A stretch of 27,394 nucleotides of DNA from JBCDCU01 sp039180865 (GCA_039180865.1 JBCDCZ010000023.1:1-27394), one strand, 5' to 3'. Numbered from the stretch's first letter, positions 13,836 to 21,609 are shown. Notes: generated by a model not told the origin, from the letters alone. Program-made: numbers and translations.

Positions 13836-14747
13836 ATGCAGTCGAACCCGCATATTCCGTTTGAGCTTTCGACAGATCGTCCACGCTATCATCTGCCGAA
13901 CGGTAAAAAGATCATGGTGCATATCGCCATGAATGTTGAATATTGGCCGTTCGAACGTCCGATGCCGCGCGGGATCATCCCTGCCCCGCATGGTGCTACA
14001 CCAGCCCCGCCTGATATTCCGAATTTCAGCTGGGTGGAATATGGCCTCAGATGCGGAATGCCGCGTTTCATCGAGAGCTTAAGAGTTCGGGGTCTACCTG
14101 CTTCCGCTCTTGTGAATGCCCAGGTCGCCGATGTCTATCCAAGCCTGATGGAGGCGATCCTAACAGCAGGCTATGAGCTTGTCGGCCATGGCTGGTTTCA
14201 ACAATCGCTCAAACAGGCGGATGATGAGCGGGCCGTTATTGAGAAAAGCCTGGACCGCCTGCAGGCGGCCTCGGGAACACGCCCACGCTCCTGGCTTGGA
14301 CCGGGCCTCGGCGAGACGCCGGATACACTCACAATTCTGAAACAAAACGGGATCGAGTTCGTCCACGACTGGGTGCTCGACGATCTGCCGGTCTTTATTG
14401 ACGCGCCTGGCGGACGCCTCGTTGGCCTTCCCTATTCTTTTGAGCTCAACGACGTGCCGATCTATGTGGTCCAGCATGGATCGAGTGATGAGTTTCTAAA
14501 GCGGGTCAAGGCGACACTTGCAATCTATGAGCGCGAAGCGGAGCAACAGGCACGGATCCTGACGCTTGCGCTCCATCCGCACATCATTTCGGTTCCCCAT
14601 GTCGCCTATCATTTCGAGAAAGCACTCGATCTTCTTCAGGCGCGGGACGACACAATGTTCACGACATCAAGCGCCATGGGCGACTGGTTTCTTGAACAGG
14701 CTTCGGGAGAACAGGCTGCGGAGAGAGGCATTGATGGCGGCGGCTAG
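13836..14747 (+). CDS. Polysaccharide-deacetylase-family hydrolase, PuuE allantoinase/imidase-like
   Basis: This 303-residue cytoplasmic protein is of the NodB/PuuE fold but lacks the usual deacetylase metal set: no Asp-Asp pair (NVEYW at 33-37), and GHGWFQQS with His118 but Gln122 in place of the second His. The block FSWVEYGLRCGMPRF and the motif LPYSFELNDVP (198-208) are typical of PuuE-type proteins, which hydrolyse cyclic amides such as allantoin; a Pseudomonas cyclic-imide hydrolase is, as I recall, of the same family. It probably opens a cyclic amide, ureide or imide taken up by the adjacent importer. The start is uncertain: ATG at 13836, or TTG at 13827 with AGGA four bases upstream. 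Its end overlaps the amidase gene by 14 bases. Confidence 0.8.
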   Translation: MQSNPHIPFELSTDRPRYHLPNGKKIMVHIAMNVEYWPFERPMPRGIIPAPHGATPAPPDIPNFSWVEYGLRCGMPRFIESLRVRGLPASALVNAQVADVYPSLMEAILTAGYELVGHGWFQQSLKQADDERAVIEKSLDRLQAASGTRPRSWLGPGLGETPDTLTILKQNGIEFVHDWVLDDLPVFIDAPGGRLVGLPYSFELNDVPIYVVQHGSSDEFLKRVKATLAIYEREAEQQARILTLALHPHIISVPHVAYHFEKALDLLQARDDTMFTTSSAMGDWFLEQASGEQAAERGIDGGG

Positions 14748-16119
14748 ACCGGAACGGGCAAGCCCGGAAGGAGCGCTTCGTCTGACGGACTGGCATGACC
14801 TCGGTCCGGAAGAACGAAAAGGCCGGGCTGCCTTCTGCCTGAGCCTTGGGCCTGTTCTGGATGATCACTTGAACGCTTTCATCCATCGCAGTGAACCCAT
14901 TGACAAACCGCTCAGTGGTCCTCTTGCTAGCCTACCCTTTGCGGCAAAAGACATGTTTACGACGGCTAATCGTGAACCGAGCCTTGGACTGGCCGATCAT
15001 CATGTTGGCTCTTTGACTAAGTCGCATGAGCAGGCTTCGGTTCTGAAAAGCCTTTGCACTCAGGGCGCTGATTATCTCGGTGCCGTTCGCATGACGCCGC
15101 TTGCCTATGAACCCTCTGGCCATAATCCGTTTCAGGATTATCCGGTCAATCCGTGGAAAGCGGAATATGCCACGGGTGCTTCCTCGTCCGGATCTGCGGT
15201 TGCGGTTGCAAGTGGTCTTGCCGATATCGCCATCGGATCCGATACCGCCGGATCTTTGCGCATTCCGGCGCAAGGCTGCGGCGTGACCGCATGGAAACCG
15301 ACACATGGCACGATCTCGACTGATGGGGCCATGGAATTGGCCCCATCGCTCGATGACATTGGACTTCTTGCAAGGAGTGCCGCGACGATTGCAGAGGTTG
15401 CGCCTTATTTGGGTGCTGATGGGAGTTTAAAAGAAGAGAAAGCCGCAGGTGCCGTGACGCTGGCCTTTGCGGCTGATGTGTTTTCCTCCTGCCATCCGAG
15501 CATTCGAGAGGCCATGGCGGGATGCGTCGCGATCTTCCGCTCAATCGGATTCACACTTGAAGAAACCGGGGTGGCGGAGTTCATCAGCACAACCGGCGAC
15601 CGCACCATGGTCGTCCTGCAATATGAAGCGGCCCGGTCCCACAAGGCGGTTCTTGCCTCGCCTGATTTCAACCCGCTTCTCAAAAAACGCCTCGCCAAGG
15701 GTTTTGAGATCGACCAATCTCTCTACGAGGCGCACCTTGCGGAGCGTGAAAACCTGCGAACGGTTTTCGCTCAAGATGTCCTCCGCGGACGGGATGCGTT
15801 CCTTCTTCCCGTTATGCCGATCAGAACCCCGCCTTTAACCGAAACCGTTCCGGGATCCGATACTTTCCGACCGCGCACGCTTTACGAGCTGAGCGCCTTT
15901 ACGCGCTTTGTGAACTATCTCGGTCTTCCAGCCGTCGCCTTCCCAATCGGTTTTGACAACAATCGGATGCCGCTCGCCGCCCAGTTGGTCGGAAGGCTCG
16001 GCTCCGATATGCAGCTTCTGTCTCTCGTTGAGCAGTTCCAGAGCGCAAGCGACTGGCATGGTCGTCTTCCTGCCGGGATATCCGACAAAAGCTCTGCGCT
16101 GGCGGAGGGGCTCTTATGA
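14734..16119 (+). CDS. Amidase-signature hydrolase
   Basis: This 461-residue cytoplasmic enzyme cleaves an amide bond and would release ammonia or an amine. The Ser-cisSer-Lys triad is intact: Lys72 in LPFAAKDMF, cis-Ser150 in GASSSGSAVAVAS, and nucleophile Ser174 in DTAGSLRIPA. The 24-residue spacing between the serines matches the family. The ATG at 14734 overlaps the upstream gene and has GAGAGAGG at good spacing; the next gene overlaps its stop by four bases. Placed after a PuuE/imidase-like enzyme, it could hydrolyse the half-amide formed by ring opening, yielding a carboxylic acid for the CoA-transferase. The exact substrate is unknown. Confidence 0.9.
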   Translation: MAAARPERASPEGALRLTDWHDLGPEERKGRAAFCLSLGPVLDDHLNAFIHRSEPIDKPLSGPLASLPFAAKDMFTTANREPSLGLADHHVGSLTKSHEQASVLKSLCTQGADYLGAVRMTPLAYEPSGHNPFQDYPVNPWKAEYATGASSSGSAVAVASGLADIAIGSDTAGSLRIPAQGCGVTAWKPTHGTISTDGAMELAPSLDDIGLLARSAATIAEVAPYLGADGSLKEEKAAGAVTLAFAADVFSSCHPSIREAMAGCVAIFRSIGFTLEETGVAEFISTTGDRTMVVLQYEAARSHKAVLASPDFNPLLKKRLAKGFEIDQSLYEAHLAERENLRTVFAQDVLRGRDAFLLPVMPIRTPPLTETVPGSDTFRPRTLYELSAFTRFVNYLGLPAVAFPIGFDNNRMPLAAQLVGRLGSDMQLLSLVEQFQSASDWHGRLPAGISDKSSALAEGLL

Positions 16120-17309
16120 CATCGCCAAGCGGTGCGACCGCGCTCGATCATTTGCGGGTTCTTGACCTGACCCGGGTGCGTGCCGGTCCGACCTGCTGCC
16201 GGGTTCTGGCTGATTTCGGTGCCGACGTCATCAAGGTCGAAGCGCCGAAAGGCGTCGATCCCAATGAAGGGATGAGCGGTGCGCGCCACGGCTACGACAT
16301 GCTCAATCTTCACCGCAACAAGCGTTCGTTCACCGTCAATCTCAAGACGGAGCGCGGGCATGATCTCTTCATGGAGCTTGTGAAGGAGGCTGATGTTGTC
16401 GTCGAGAATTTCCGGCCCGATGTCAAACACCGGCTCGGGATCGACTATGAGGCTTTGAGCGCCGTCAATCCGCGCATCATTCTTGCTTCAATTTCCGGTT
16501 TTGGACAGGACGGGCCCTATGCGAAAAAAGCGGGCTTCGATCAAATCGCGCAGGGCATGGGCGGGCTGATGATGGTGACCGGAGAACCGGGGCGCGGGCC
16601 GATGCGTGCGGGTGCTGCCGTCGCCGATTCAACTGCCGGGCTTTACGCGGCAACCGGCATCCTGATTGCCCTTGCCGAGCGCGAAAAATCAGGTCGAGGC
16701 CAATGGCTCCATACATCGCTTCTTGAGGCGCAGATCGCGCTTCTCGATTTTCAGGCAGCCCGCTATCTCGTCGATGGCGACGTTCCGGGACAGGCCGGAA
16801 ACGATCATCCCTATTCAACGCCGATGGGCGTCGTCGAGACGGCGGACGGCTATATCAATCTCGGCGTTGGCGGGGATGGGCAATGGGTTCAGCTTTGTGC
16901 CTGCCTTGGTCTCGACGCGCTCGCGGAGCATCCGGACTATGCGACTCTCTCGGCGCGATTTCAAAACCGCGACGCGGTCTGGGATCTGATCCGACCTATC
17001 TTCAAGACGAAACCCTCGGCGGACTGGCTCGACACACTCGATCAATTCGGCGTTCCGGCAGGCCCGATCTACGAGGTCGACGCCATGTTCGACGATCCTC
17101 AGGTGGTCCATCTCGGGATTGCCAAACCGCTTCACCACCACGCGCGCGGCGATGTCCGCGTGGTTGGCCAGCCGGTCACCCTCTCCCGCAGCCCGGCTTC
17201 GGTCACCACCGCGTCGCCCGATCCCGGCGAACATACCGATGAGATCCTGCGCGACGCCGGATTGACGGATGAAGAAATCGCGATACTTCGCGCCGACAAG
17301 ATTATTTAA
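16116..17309 (+). CDS. Family III CoA-transferase (CaiB/BaiF family)
   Basis: This 397-residue cytoplasmic enzyme moves CoA from a donor thioester to a carboxylic acid. Family features include LDLTRVRAGPTCCRVLADFG near the N-terminus, VIKVEAPKG (38-46), NLHRNKRSFTVNLK (64-77), VVVENFRPDV and the catalytic Asp171 in VADSTAGLYAATG. The length is normal. The ATG overlaps the amidase stop (ATGA), arguing for coupled production. The family includes formyl-CoA, carnitine and glutarate CoA-transferases, so the substrate cannot be named. Confidence 0.93.
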   Translation: MTSPSGATALDHLRVLDLTRVRAGPTCCRVLADFGADVIKVEAPKGVDPNEGMSGARHGYDMLNLHRNKRSFTVNLKTERGHDLFMELVKEADVVVENFRPDVKHRLGIDYEALSAVNPRIILASISGFGQDGPYAKKAGFDQIAQGMGGLMMVTGEPGRGPMRAGAAVADSTAGLYAATGILIALAEREKSGRGQWLHTSLLEAQIALLDFQAARYLVDGDVPGQAGNDHPYSTPMGVVETADGYINLGVGGDGQWVQLCACLGLDALAEHPDYATLSARFQNRDAVWDLIRPIFKTKPSADWLDTLDQFGVPAGPIYEVDAMFDDPQVVHLGIAKPLHHHARGDVRVVGQPVTLSRSPASVTTASPDPGEHTDEILRDAGLTDEEIAILRADKII

Positions 17310-17334
17310 GACCTCCCGAAAATCGGACGTTCCA

Positions 17335-18525
17335 ATGTACGACGAGAATGCAAACACCATCGAGATGCCCGTTAATCCACAATGGCAGGATATTCGCGAC
17401 GCGGTTTCGAAAATCTGCGAGCAATTCCCTAACGAATACTGGCTGAAGCTCGACCATGAGGCGGCCTATCCCCATGACTTCGTGAAGGCGCTGACGGAAA
17501 GCGGGTATCTCGCGGCCCTTATTCCCGAGGAGTATGGCGGGTCCGGTCTGCCGCTGAGTGCTGCAGGCGCAGTTCTTGAAACAATCCATGAGCGCGGATG
17601 CAATGCGGCTGCATGCCATGCCCAGATGTACACAATGGGAACGCTTTTGCGTCATGGGTCCGAGGCTCAGAAAGAAAAATACCTGCCGAAGATTGCGAGC
17701 GGGGAATTGCGGCTTCAGGCGTTTGGTGTCACCGAACCAACGACCGGCAGCGACACAACGCAGCTTAAGACCCGTGCAGAACGCACCGGAAATGACTCTT
17801 ACGTTGTGAACGGCCAGAAGGTCTGGACGAGCCGGGCTTTTGAATCCGATCTCATGCTCCTGTTGGCCCGAACGACGCCTGCCGATCAGGTCAAGAAGCG
17901 GACTGACGGTCTCTCAGTCTTTCTGATCGACATGCGTGAAGCGCGGGAGAACGGTCTCAGCCTCAGCAAGATTGACGCGATGATCAATCACAATACCTGC
18001 GAGGTCTTCTTCGATAATCTGGAAATTCCTGCTGATACGCTGATCGGCGAGGAAGGAAAGGGTTTCCGCTATATCGTCGACAGTATGAATTCCGAACGAC
18101 TGCTGATTGCCTATGAATGTATCGGCGACGCGAAGTTCTTTATTCGCATGGCATCGGACTATGCCCGCGAGCGGGTGGTCTTCGGCGCACCGATCGGACG
18201 AAATCAGGGTATTCAGTTCCCGCTCGCCCGCGCCCACGCGGAAACAATGGCAGCCGAACTCATGGTTGCGAAAGGAACGGCCATGTTTGATTCCGGCCTG
18301 AAAGCCGGAGCGGAAGCCAATATGGGCAAGATGCTCGCTGCTGATGCATCATGGAATGCGGCGGAAGCCTGTATGCAGACATTCGGCGGGTTTGCCTTCG
18401 CGCGGGAATACGGCATTGAGCGCAAATGGCGGGAAGCACGGCTCTATCAGACGGCGCCGATCTCGAAAAACATGATTCTTGCCTTCGTCGGTCAGCACAT
18501 TCTTGATCTGCCTCGAAGCTACTGA
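17335..18525 (+). CDS. Acyl-CoA dehydrogenase
   Basis: This 396-residue cytoplasmic flavoenzyme introduces a double bond into an acyl-CoA. The FAD-binding block reads FGVTEPTTGSDTTQLKTRAE (130-149), and GQKVWTS and the C-terminal FGGFAFAREYGIERKWREAR are present. The catalytic Glu of MCAD and GCDH types (in a YEGT motif) is missing: the region reads YQTAPIS (371-377). A Glu is present at 254 (MNSERLL), the position used by isovaleryl- and long-chain acyl-CoA dehydrogenases. A branched or otherwise bulky substrate is therefore more likely than a simple medium-chain one. The ATG at 17335 is 25 bases after the CoA-transferase stop. It is the last gene of the operon. Confidence 0.92.
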   Translation: MYDENANTIEMPVNPQWQDIRDAVSKICEQFPNEYWLKLDHEAAYPHDFVKALTESGYLAALIPEEYGGSGLPLSAAGAVLETIHERGCNAAACHAQMYTMGTLLRHGSEAQKEKYLPKIASGELRLQAFGVTEPTTGSDTTQLKTRAERTGNDSYVVNGQKVWTSRAFESDLMLLLARTTPADQVKKRTDGLSVFLIDMREARENGLSLSKIDAMINHNTCEVFFDNLEIPADTLIGEEGKGFRYIVDSMNSERLLIAYECIGDAKFFIRMASDYARERVVFGAPIGRNQGIQFPLARAHAETMAAELMVAKGTAMFDSGLKAGAEANMGKMLAADASWNAAEACMQTFGGFAFAREYGIERKWREARLYQTAPISKNMILAFVGQHILDLPRSY

Positions 18526-18548
18526 AATCGCTGAAATGTGAACCATAA

Positions 18549-18604
18549 GGCAGCGTCTTCCGCTTGATTGGCCGGAAATGTCCACAATCAAGGTGGTCGC
18601 TGCC
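18549..18604 (+). promoter_or_regulatory. Nested double inverted repeat after the acyl-CoA dehydrogenase gene
   Basis: GGCAGCG (18549-18555) and CGCTGCC (18598-18604) enclose CTTGATTG (18563-18570) and CAATCAAG (18585-18592). Both arm pairs are perfect. They form a two-tier hairpin with a 7/5-nt internal loop and a 14-nt end loop. No T-run follows directly; a stretch of seven Ts appears about 30 bases later. It may end or stabilise the operon transcript, or be a protein-binding site upstream of the next gene. Confidence 0.4.
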
Positions 18605-18674
18605 ACACTGCTGCCAAAAGTCCAGTTCATCTTTTTTTCTGGGGAACGCTGTAGAAAAGGGCTCAGGAGGGACC

Positions 18675-19088
18675 ATGAGCGCCGTGACTTATTCGATCTC
18701 CCGCTTTGCGGAAGATGTCTTCGAGATTGTGAAGAAACTCCTTGCAGTCTTATTCGTGGCCTGGCTTGTCGTGCTTGGCTGGTTTGCTTACACGTTGTTC
18801 GCTCAACATGAGGCGCCTGCGATTGCAGCGGATCTGCCGAAAGATGTAAGCTTTGCTGAAAAAGTCTATGTGACGCGTCTGAGTATGGCTTTTCCGGCCG
18901 GATCGGACGTTGCAGCCCTTGAAACCGCGCTCGGTGAGCAAGGTTTTACGATTGGATCCGAAGTGGCTCAGTATAACGCGCAAGGCTGGGGGGCTGTTTG
19001 CCCGACGACCTATCATGTGAGCTGGGTATCGGATTCTGATCGCAAGATTACCGCCATCAACGGCCATATCTACGACACCTGCTTCTAA
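18675..19088 (+). CDS. Small single-span membrane protein of unknown function
   Basis: This 137-residue protein has one clear membrane segment at about 23-43 (LAVLFVAWLVVLGWFAYTLF) followed by a periplasmic domain of about 90 residues. Two Cys (in GAVCPTTYHVSW and at the C-terminal DTCF) may form a disulphide. I recognise no family. The ATG at 18675 has a near-perfect AGGAGGG site at ideal spacing. It is separated from the catabolic operon by the nested inverted repeat and is probably a separate unit. Confidence 0.8.
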   Translation: MSAVTYSISRFAEDVFEIVKKLLAVLFVAWLVVLGWFAYTLFAQHEAPAIAADLPKDVSFAEKVYVTRLSMAFPAGSDVAALETALGEQGFTIGSEVAQYNAQGWGAVCPTTYHVSWVSDSDRKITAINGHIYDTCF

Positions 19089-19320
19089 AACGGTTTTCAC
19101 ATTTGTACCTGGTCAAACCGGGGGCTCATCCGCGTAGTTTTGCGGGTTGCGACACCTTTTCCCATCCCCTCACGCGCATGTTATTAAGAAAATTGGGAAG
19201 GTGCGCTTGCAATCGGAAGCGTAACAGTTAAATCTACTCTTGGTTGAGGTTGCAGCGTTGGACTACGGGACGGTAGTGCAGCGCATTTTTGTGACCTTAA
19301 CTGAGGGAGGATTGGTTTCG

Positions 19321-20007
19321 ATGACCATCCTGCGAAGAGATTTTCTGAAAATGTCTGGTGCTGCGGCTGCAGCTATGGTGACGGCAGGTACACTTCCCGC
19401 CGGTGCTAACGAGCGTGTCAGCGCCTCATTGATTTATAATCCCGAAACCCGGCTTTGGGAGCCTTACAGCAAGCGCCGCGCCTATCGCTATTATCGTGCG
19501 CGCGGTCAGGTGCCGGAAGAATTCAGACGCCAGATCGTCCCGTTCAAGAGCCGCGAAGCTCCGGGAACGCTTGTGATCGATGGCAACAAGCACTTCCTCT
19601 ATCTCGTAATGGAAAACCAGCAGGCGATGCGTTACGGCATCGGCGTTGGACGGGAGGGCTTCGGCTGGAACGGCATCGTCAATGTCGGCCGCACTGCGGA
19701 ATGGCCGCGCTGGACACCACCTGCCGAGATGGTCGCCCGCGACCCGCTTGCCGCAAAATGGGCTGGCGGTATGCCTGGAGGACCGAACAATCCGCTCGGT
19801 GCACGCGCGCTTTACCTCTACAAAAACGGCCGCGACACGATTTACAGAATTCACGGGACGAATGAACCCTGGTCGATTGGACTCAGCCTCTCATCGGGTT
19901 GTATCCGTCTGGTCAACGATGATATCATTGACCTTCATTCACGGGTGAGCATTGGCGCGAAAGTGATCGCTTTGATGCAAGGGGCAACCTACTTCGAGGG
20001 CGTATAA
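19321..20007 (+). CDS. L,D-transpeptidase (YkuD/ErfK family), Tat-exported
   Basis: This 228-residue cell-envelope enzyme forms 3-3 cross-links in peptidoglycan or attaches proteins to it. A twin-arginine signal (RRDFLKMSGAAAAAMV) is followed by a mature domain. The YkuD catalytic site is complete: His178 in IHGTNEPWSIG, then SSGCIRL with Ser192 and Cys194 as nucleophile. The LGARALYLY block (159-167) is typical. The ATG at 19321 has GGGAGGA upstream; in-frame codons to 19240 have no support and would disrupt the Tat signal. It is one of several envelope genes in this part of the window. Confidence 0.92.
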   Translation: MTILRRDFLKMSGAAAAAMVTAGTLPAGANERVSASLIYNPETRLWEPYSKRRAYRYYRARGQVPEEFRRQIVPFKSREAPGTLVIDGNKHFLYLVMENQQAMRYGIGVGREGFGWNGIVNVGRTAEWPRWTPPAEMVARDPLAAKWAGGMPGGPNNPLGARALYLYKNGRDTIYRIHGTNEPWSIGLSLSSGCIRLVNDDIIDLHSRVSIGAKVIALMQGATYFEGV

Positions 20008-20066
20008 ACGCTCCTTCGGACAGTGCCCCTAGGTGTGACTTTGTTGCTGTGGGGGCGCTGAGACTT

Positions 20067-20462
20067 ATGAGACACACATTCCTTACGGGAGGCGCAAATG
20101 GCGTCTCTCGTTTTTTGTTTCCTTCTGTGATGATCGGCGTGAGCCTGCTTGCCGGGTGCGCATCCATCGAAAACCCGCAACCAACTGTCGGCATTAAACA
20201 GGTTGTCGAAACGGCGCCAGCTGATCTTCAGTTGACGTGCGCAAGTGAGGCTGCAACCCAATTGGCCGGCGCGGGGACGACTGCCCTGCCCTCAAGCTCA
20301 AGGCTCCTGAAACCTGGAGTTTATCAGGTCGATGTCTTTGTCGCGGGATCTGCGGCGTCTTGCGATATTACGTCTGAAGGCGTGATCCTCGCAATCACTC
20401 CAAAAGGTGCGGCACCCGCTCCAGGCGCTCCTCCAGGGTCGTCACCGGCAGAACAAAGCTAG
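20067..20462 (+). CDS. Small lipoprotein, unknown function
   Basis: This 131-residue protein has a signal sequence ending in the lipobox LLAGC (Cys at about residue 31), so it should be membrane-anchored. Two further Cys, in LQLTCASEA and ASCDITSE, could pair. The C-terminus is Pro/Ala/Gly-rich. The start is uncertain: ATG 20067 lacks a good ribosome-binding site, GTG 20049 is upstream, and ATG 20130 would leave a very short signal. An out-of-frame ATG at 20098 has a strong GGGAGG site and a 10-codon frame whose TGA overlaps the 20130 ATG. Confidence 0.75.
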   Translation: MRHTFLTGGANGVSRFLFPSVMIGVSLLAGCASIENPQPTVGIKQVVETAPADLQLTCASEAATQLAGAGTTALPSSSRLLKPGVYQVDVFVAGSAASCDITSEGVILAITPKGAAPAPGAPPGSSPAEQS

Positions 20463-20489
20463 TCAAGTATTTCCTTAGGAAACTTCGAT

Positions 20490-20513
20490 CCCGGTGTCAG
20501 GAATGACGCCGGG
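20490..20513 (+). terminator. Hairpin after the lipoprotein gene
   Basis: CCCGGTGTC (20490-20498) pairs with GACGCCGGG (20505-20513), one G-U pair, around a 6-nt loop, 28 bases after the stop. There is no T-run right after it, so termination is likely but not certain. Confidence 0.5.
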
Positions 20514-20542
20514 CAGTTCATCGCATTATTTGTAAGAATACA

Positions 20543-20563
20543 TAAAATTTGATTCAAATTTTA
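20543..20563. promoter_or_regulatory. A/T palindrome centred on a GANTC site
   Basis: TAAAATTTG and CAAATTTTA form perfect arms around ATT; the centre reads GATTC, the CcrM methylation motif of alphaproteobacteria. It lies in the A/T-rich gap about 130 bp upstream of the gene at 20689. It could be a regulator site sensitive to methylation; this is inference. Confidence 0.4.
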
Positions 20564-20688
20564 ATATTACAAGTAACGGTTTTGTAAAACTTCTCGCTGT
20601 AAAAGACTAATTAAATCGTTAAATATCGGCTCGAAATCCCGAGTATTTATTTAACAAATGTCGGAATCGCGAAAGAAAGGATGGCATC

Positions 20689-20994
20689 ATGTACTTTTTG
20701 AAACTGATGACGATGGCGCTTCTTGGTGTGCTCGGTCCCTTCGAGTTCGCAAGAACGATGTTTAAAGGCACCTTCCAGATGCCGCGGATTGATGGTTGGA
20801 GTGGGATAATGGTCGTCCAGGATAACCTGATCGTTTATTCGGGTTATATCGGCGCGTTGATGTTCTTTTCCGCGATTTTTGTGGCGCTTCTGGTGACCTC
20901 AATCGTCGACCATCTCGAACATAACCGCAAACAACGGGAACTCACCCGCAAAGACGGCTATGGCCGTCGTCAGTTGGGTCGCGTCGCCCAGTAA
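20689..20994 (+). CDS. Small membrane protein of unknown function
   Basis: This 101-residue protein has a weakly hydrophobic N-terminus (MYFLKLMTMALLGVLGPFEF) and a strong membrane segment at about 48-72 (IVYSGYIGALMFFSAIFVAL), followed by a basic hydrophilic tail (HLEHNRKQRELTRKDGYGRR) probably in the cytoplasm. AAAGGA is placed well before the ATG. No family is recognised. It has its own A/T-rich upstream region and is followed by two tandem terminators, so it looks like a single-gene unit. Confidence 0.75.
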   Translation: MYFLKLMTMALLGVLGPFEFARTMFKGTFQMPRIDGWSGIMVVQDNLIVYSGYIGALMFFSAIFVALLVTSIVDHLEHNRKQRELTRKDGYGRRQLGRVAQ

Positions 20995-21043
20995 CACGTC
21001 CCTTCCCCTCACATCTTCAGCCCGTTGATCACGGGTGACAAAC

Positions 21044-21083
21044 AGACCGCCTCCTTATCAATTGGATCAGCGGTCTTTCTTTT
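21044..21083 (+). terminator. Rho-independent terminator
   Basis: AGACCGC (21044-21050) and GCGGTCT (21070-21076) form a perfect stem, followed by TTCTTTT. It lies 50 bases after the gene ending at 20994. Confidence 0.65.
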
Positions 21084-21098
21084 CCCCACCACGACCCA

Positions 21099-21145
21099 CC
21101 ATCATCCGGTAGCGCCTGTTGCCGGATGATGGCTTTTTTGTTTTT
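21099..21145 (+). terminator. Strong rho-independent terminator
   Basis: CCATCATCCGG (21099-21109) and CCGGATGATGG (21122-21132) make a perfect 11-bp stem, followed by C, six Ts, G and five Ts. It backs up the terminator just before it. Confidence 0.85.
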
Positions 21146-21277
21146 AGGCCCATACCTTCTTTGTGGGGCATTGAACAATATCAACGCACGCGGCGAAAGT
21201 GTGCCTCATACTTAACAAACCCGTTCATTAAAGAGCGCTTCCGGATGTTCAAGCTCAAAAATGACGAACCTTCGGGG

Positions 21278-21310
21278 TATAATCACGCACGCGTGATCCA
21301 ATGCGTGATC
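21278..21310 (+). promoter_or_regulatory. -10 element overlapping a repeated operator-like motif
   Basis: TATAAT at 21278-21283 is a perfect -10 sequence, though no good -35 box is seen. It runs into ATCACGC-AC-GCGTGAT (21282-21297), a near-perfect palindrome, and a second GCGTGATC copy at 21303-21310. This suggests a regulator binding at the transcription start of the gene at 21364. Confidence 0.4.
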
Positions 21311-21363
21311 GAGAGCGTAGACTTTATGGGAACATTTGAAGGTAAATTCCGGGGAACCTCACC

Positions 21364-21609
21364 ATGCCGAAATACAAGACGGAATTCAAACTGGGTCTTG
21401 ATGATATCGAACTTATTGAGACGAACCTCCACCGTCGCAAGGGTGAACTTGCCAATCAGATCATCGACACGGATGCGGGCGGTCTGCGGTTAAAGTCATG
21501 TGGCCGGACTGAGGACGCCCACGAAGAACTCAAAGCGATCCGCGACCTTCTTGGCCGCATCCACAATCAGAAGATCTGGTTCGAGCCGGATGGCGCGCCG
21601 CTCGGTTAA
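21364..21609 (+). CDS. Small cytoplasmic protein of unknown function
   Basis: This 81-residue, charged, soluble protein begins MPKYKTEFKLGLDDIELIET and is probably mostly helical, ending IRDLLGRIHNQKIWFEPDG. GGGGAA precedes the ATG. Codon use matches the neighbours. I recognise no domain. It is preceded by a possible regulated promoter and two terminators, so it is transcribed independently. Confidence 0.7.
   Translation: MPKYKTEFKLGLDDIELIETNLHRRKGELANQIIDTDAGGLRLKSCGRTEDAHEELKAIRDLLGRIHNQKIWFEPDGAPLG

Larger units (their letters stand above)
20995..21363. other. 369-bp intergenic region with terminators and a promoter
   Basis: It contains two tandem rho-independent terminators (21044-21083 and 21099-21145), a small CCCGT/ACGGG hairpin (21021-21035), and a TATAAT element overlapping inverted and direct repeats (21278-21310). 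A reading frame from 21119 to 21493 crosses the second terminator and is not considered a gene. Confidence 0.65.

Noticed and set aside
21119..21493. 124-codon frame starting within the strong terminator
   Set aside because: It begins inside the terminator hairpin and overlaps the better supported gene at 21364 in another frame.
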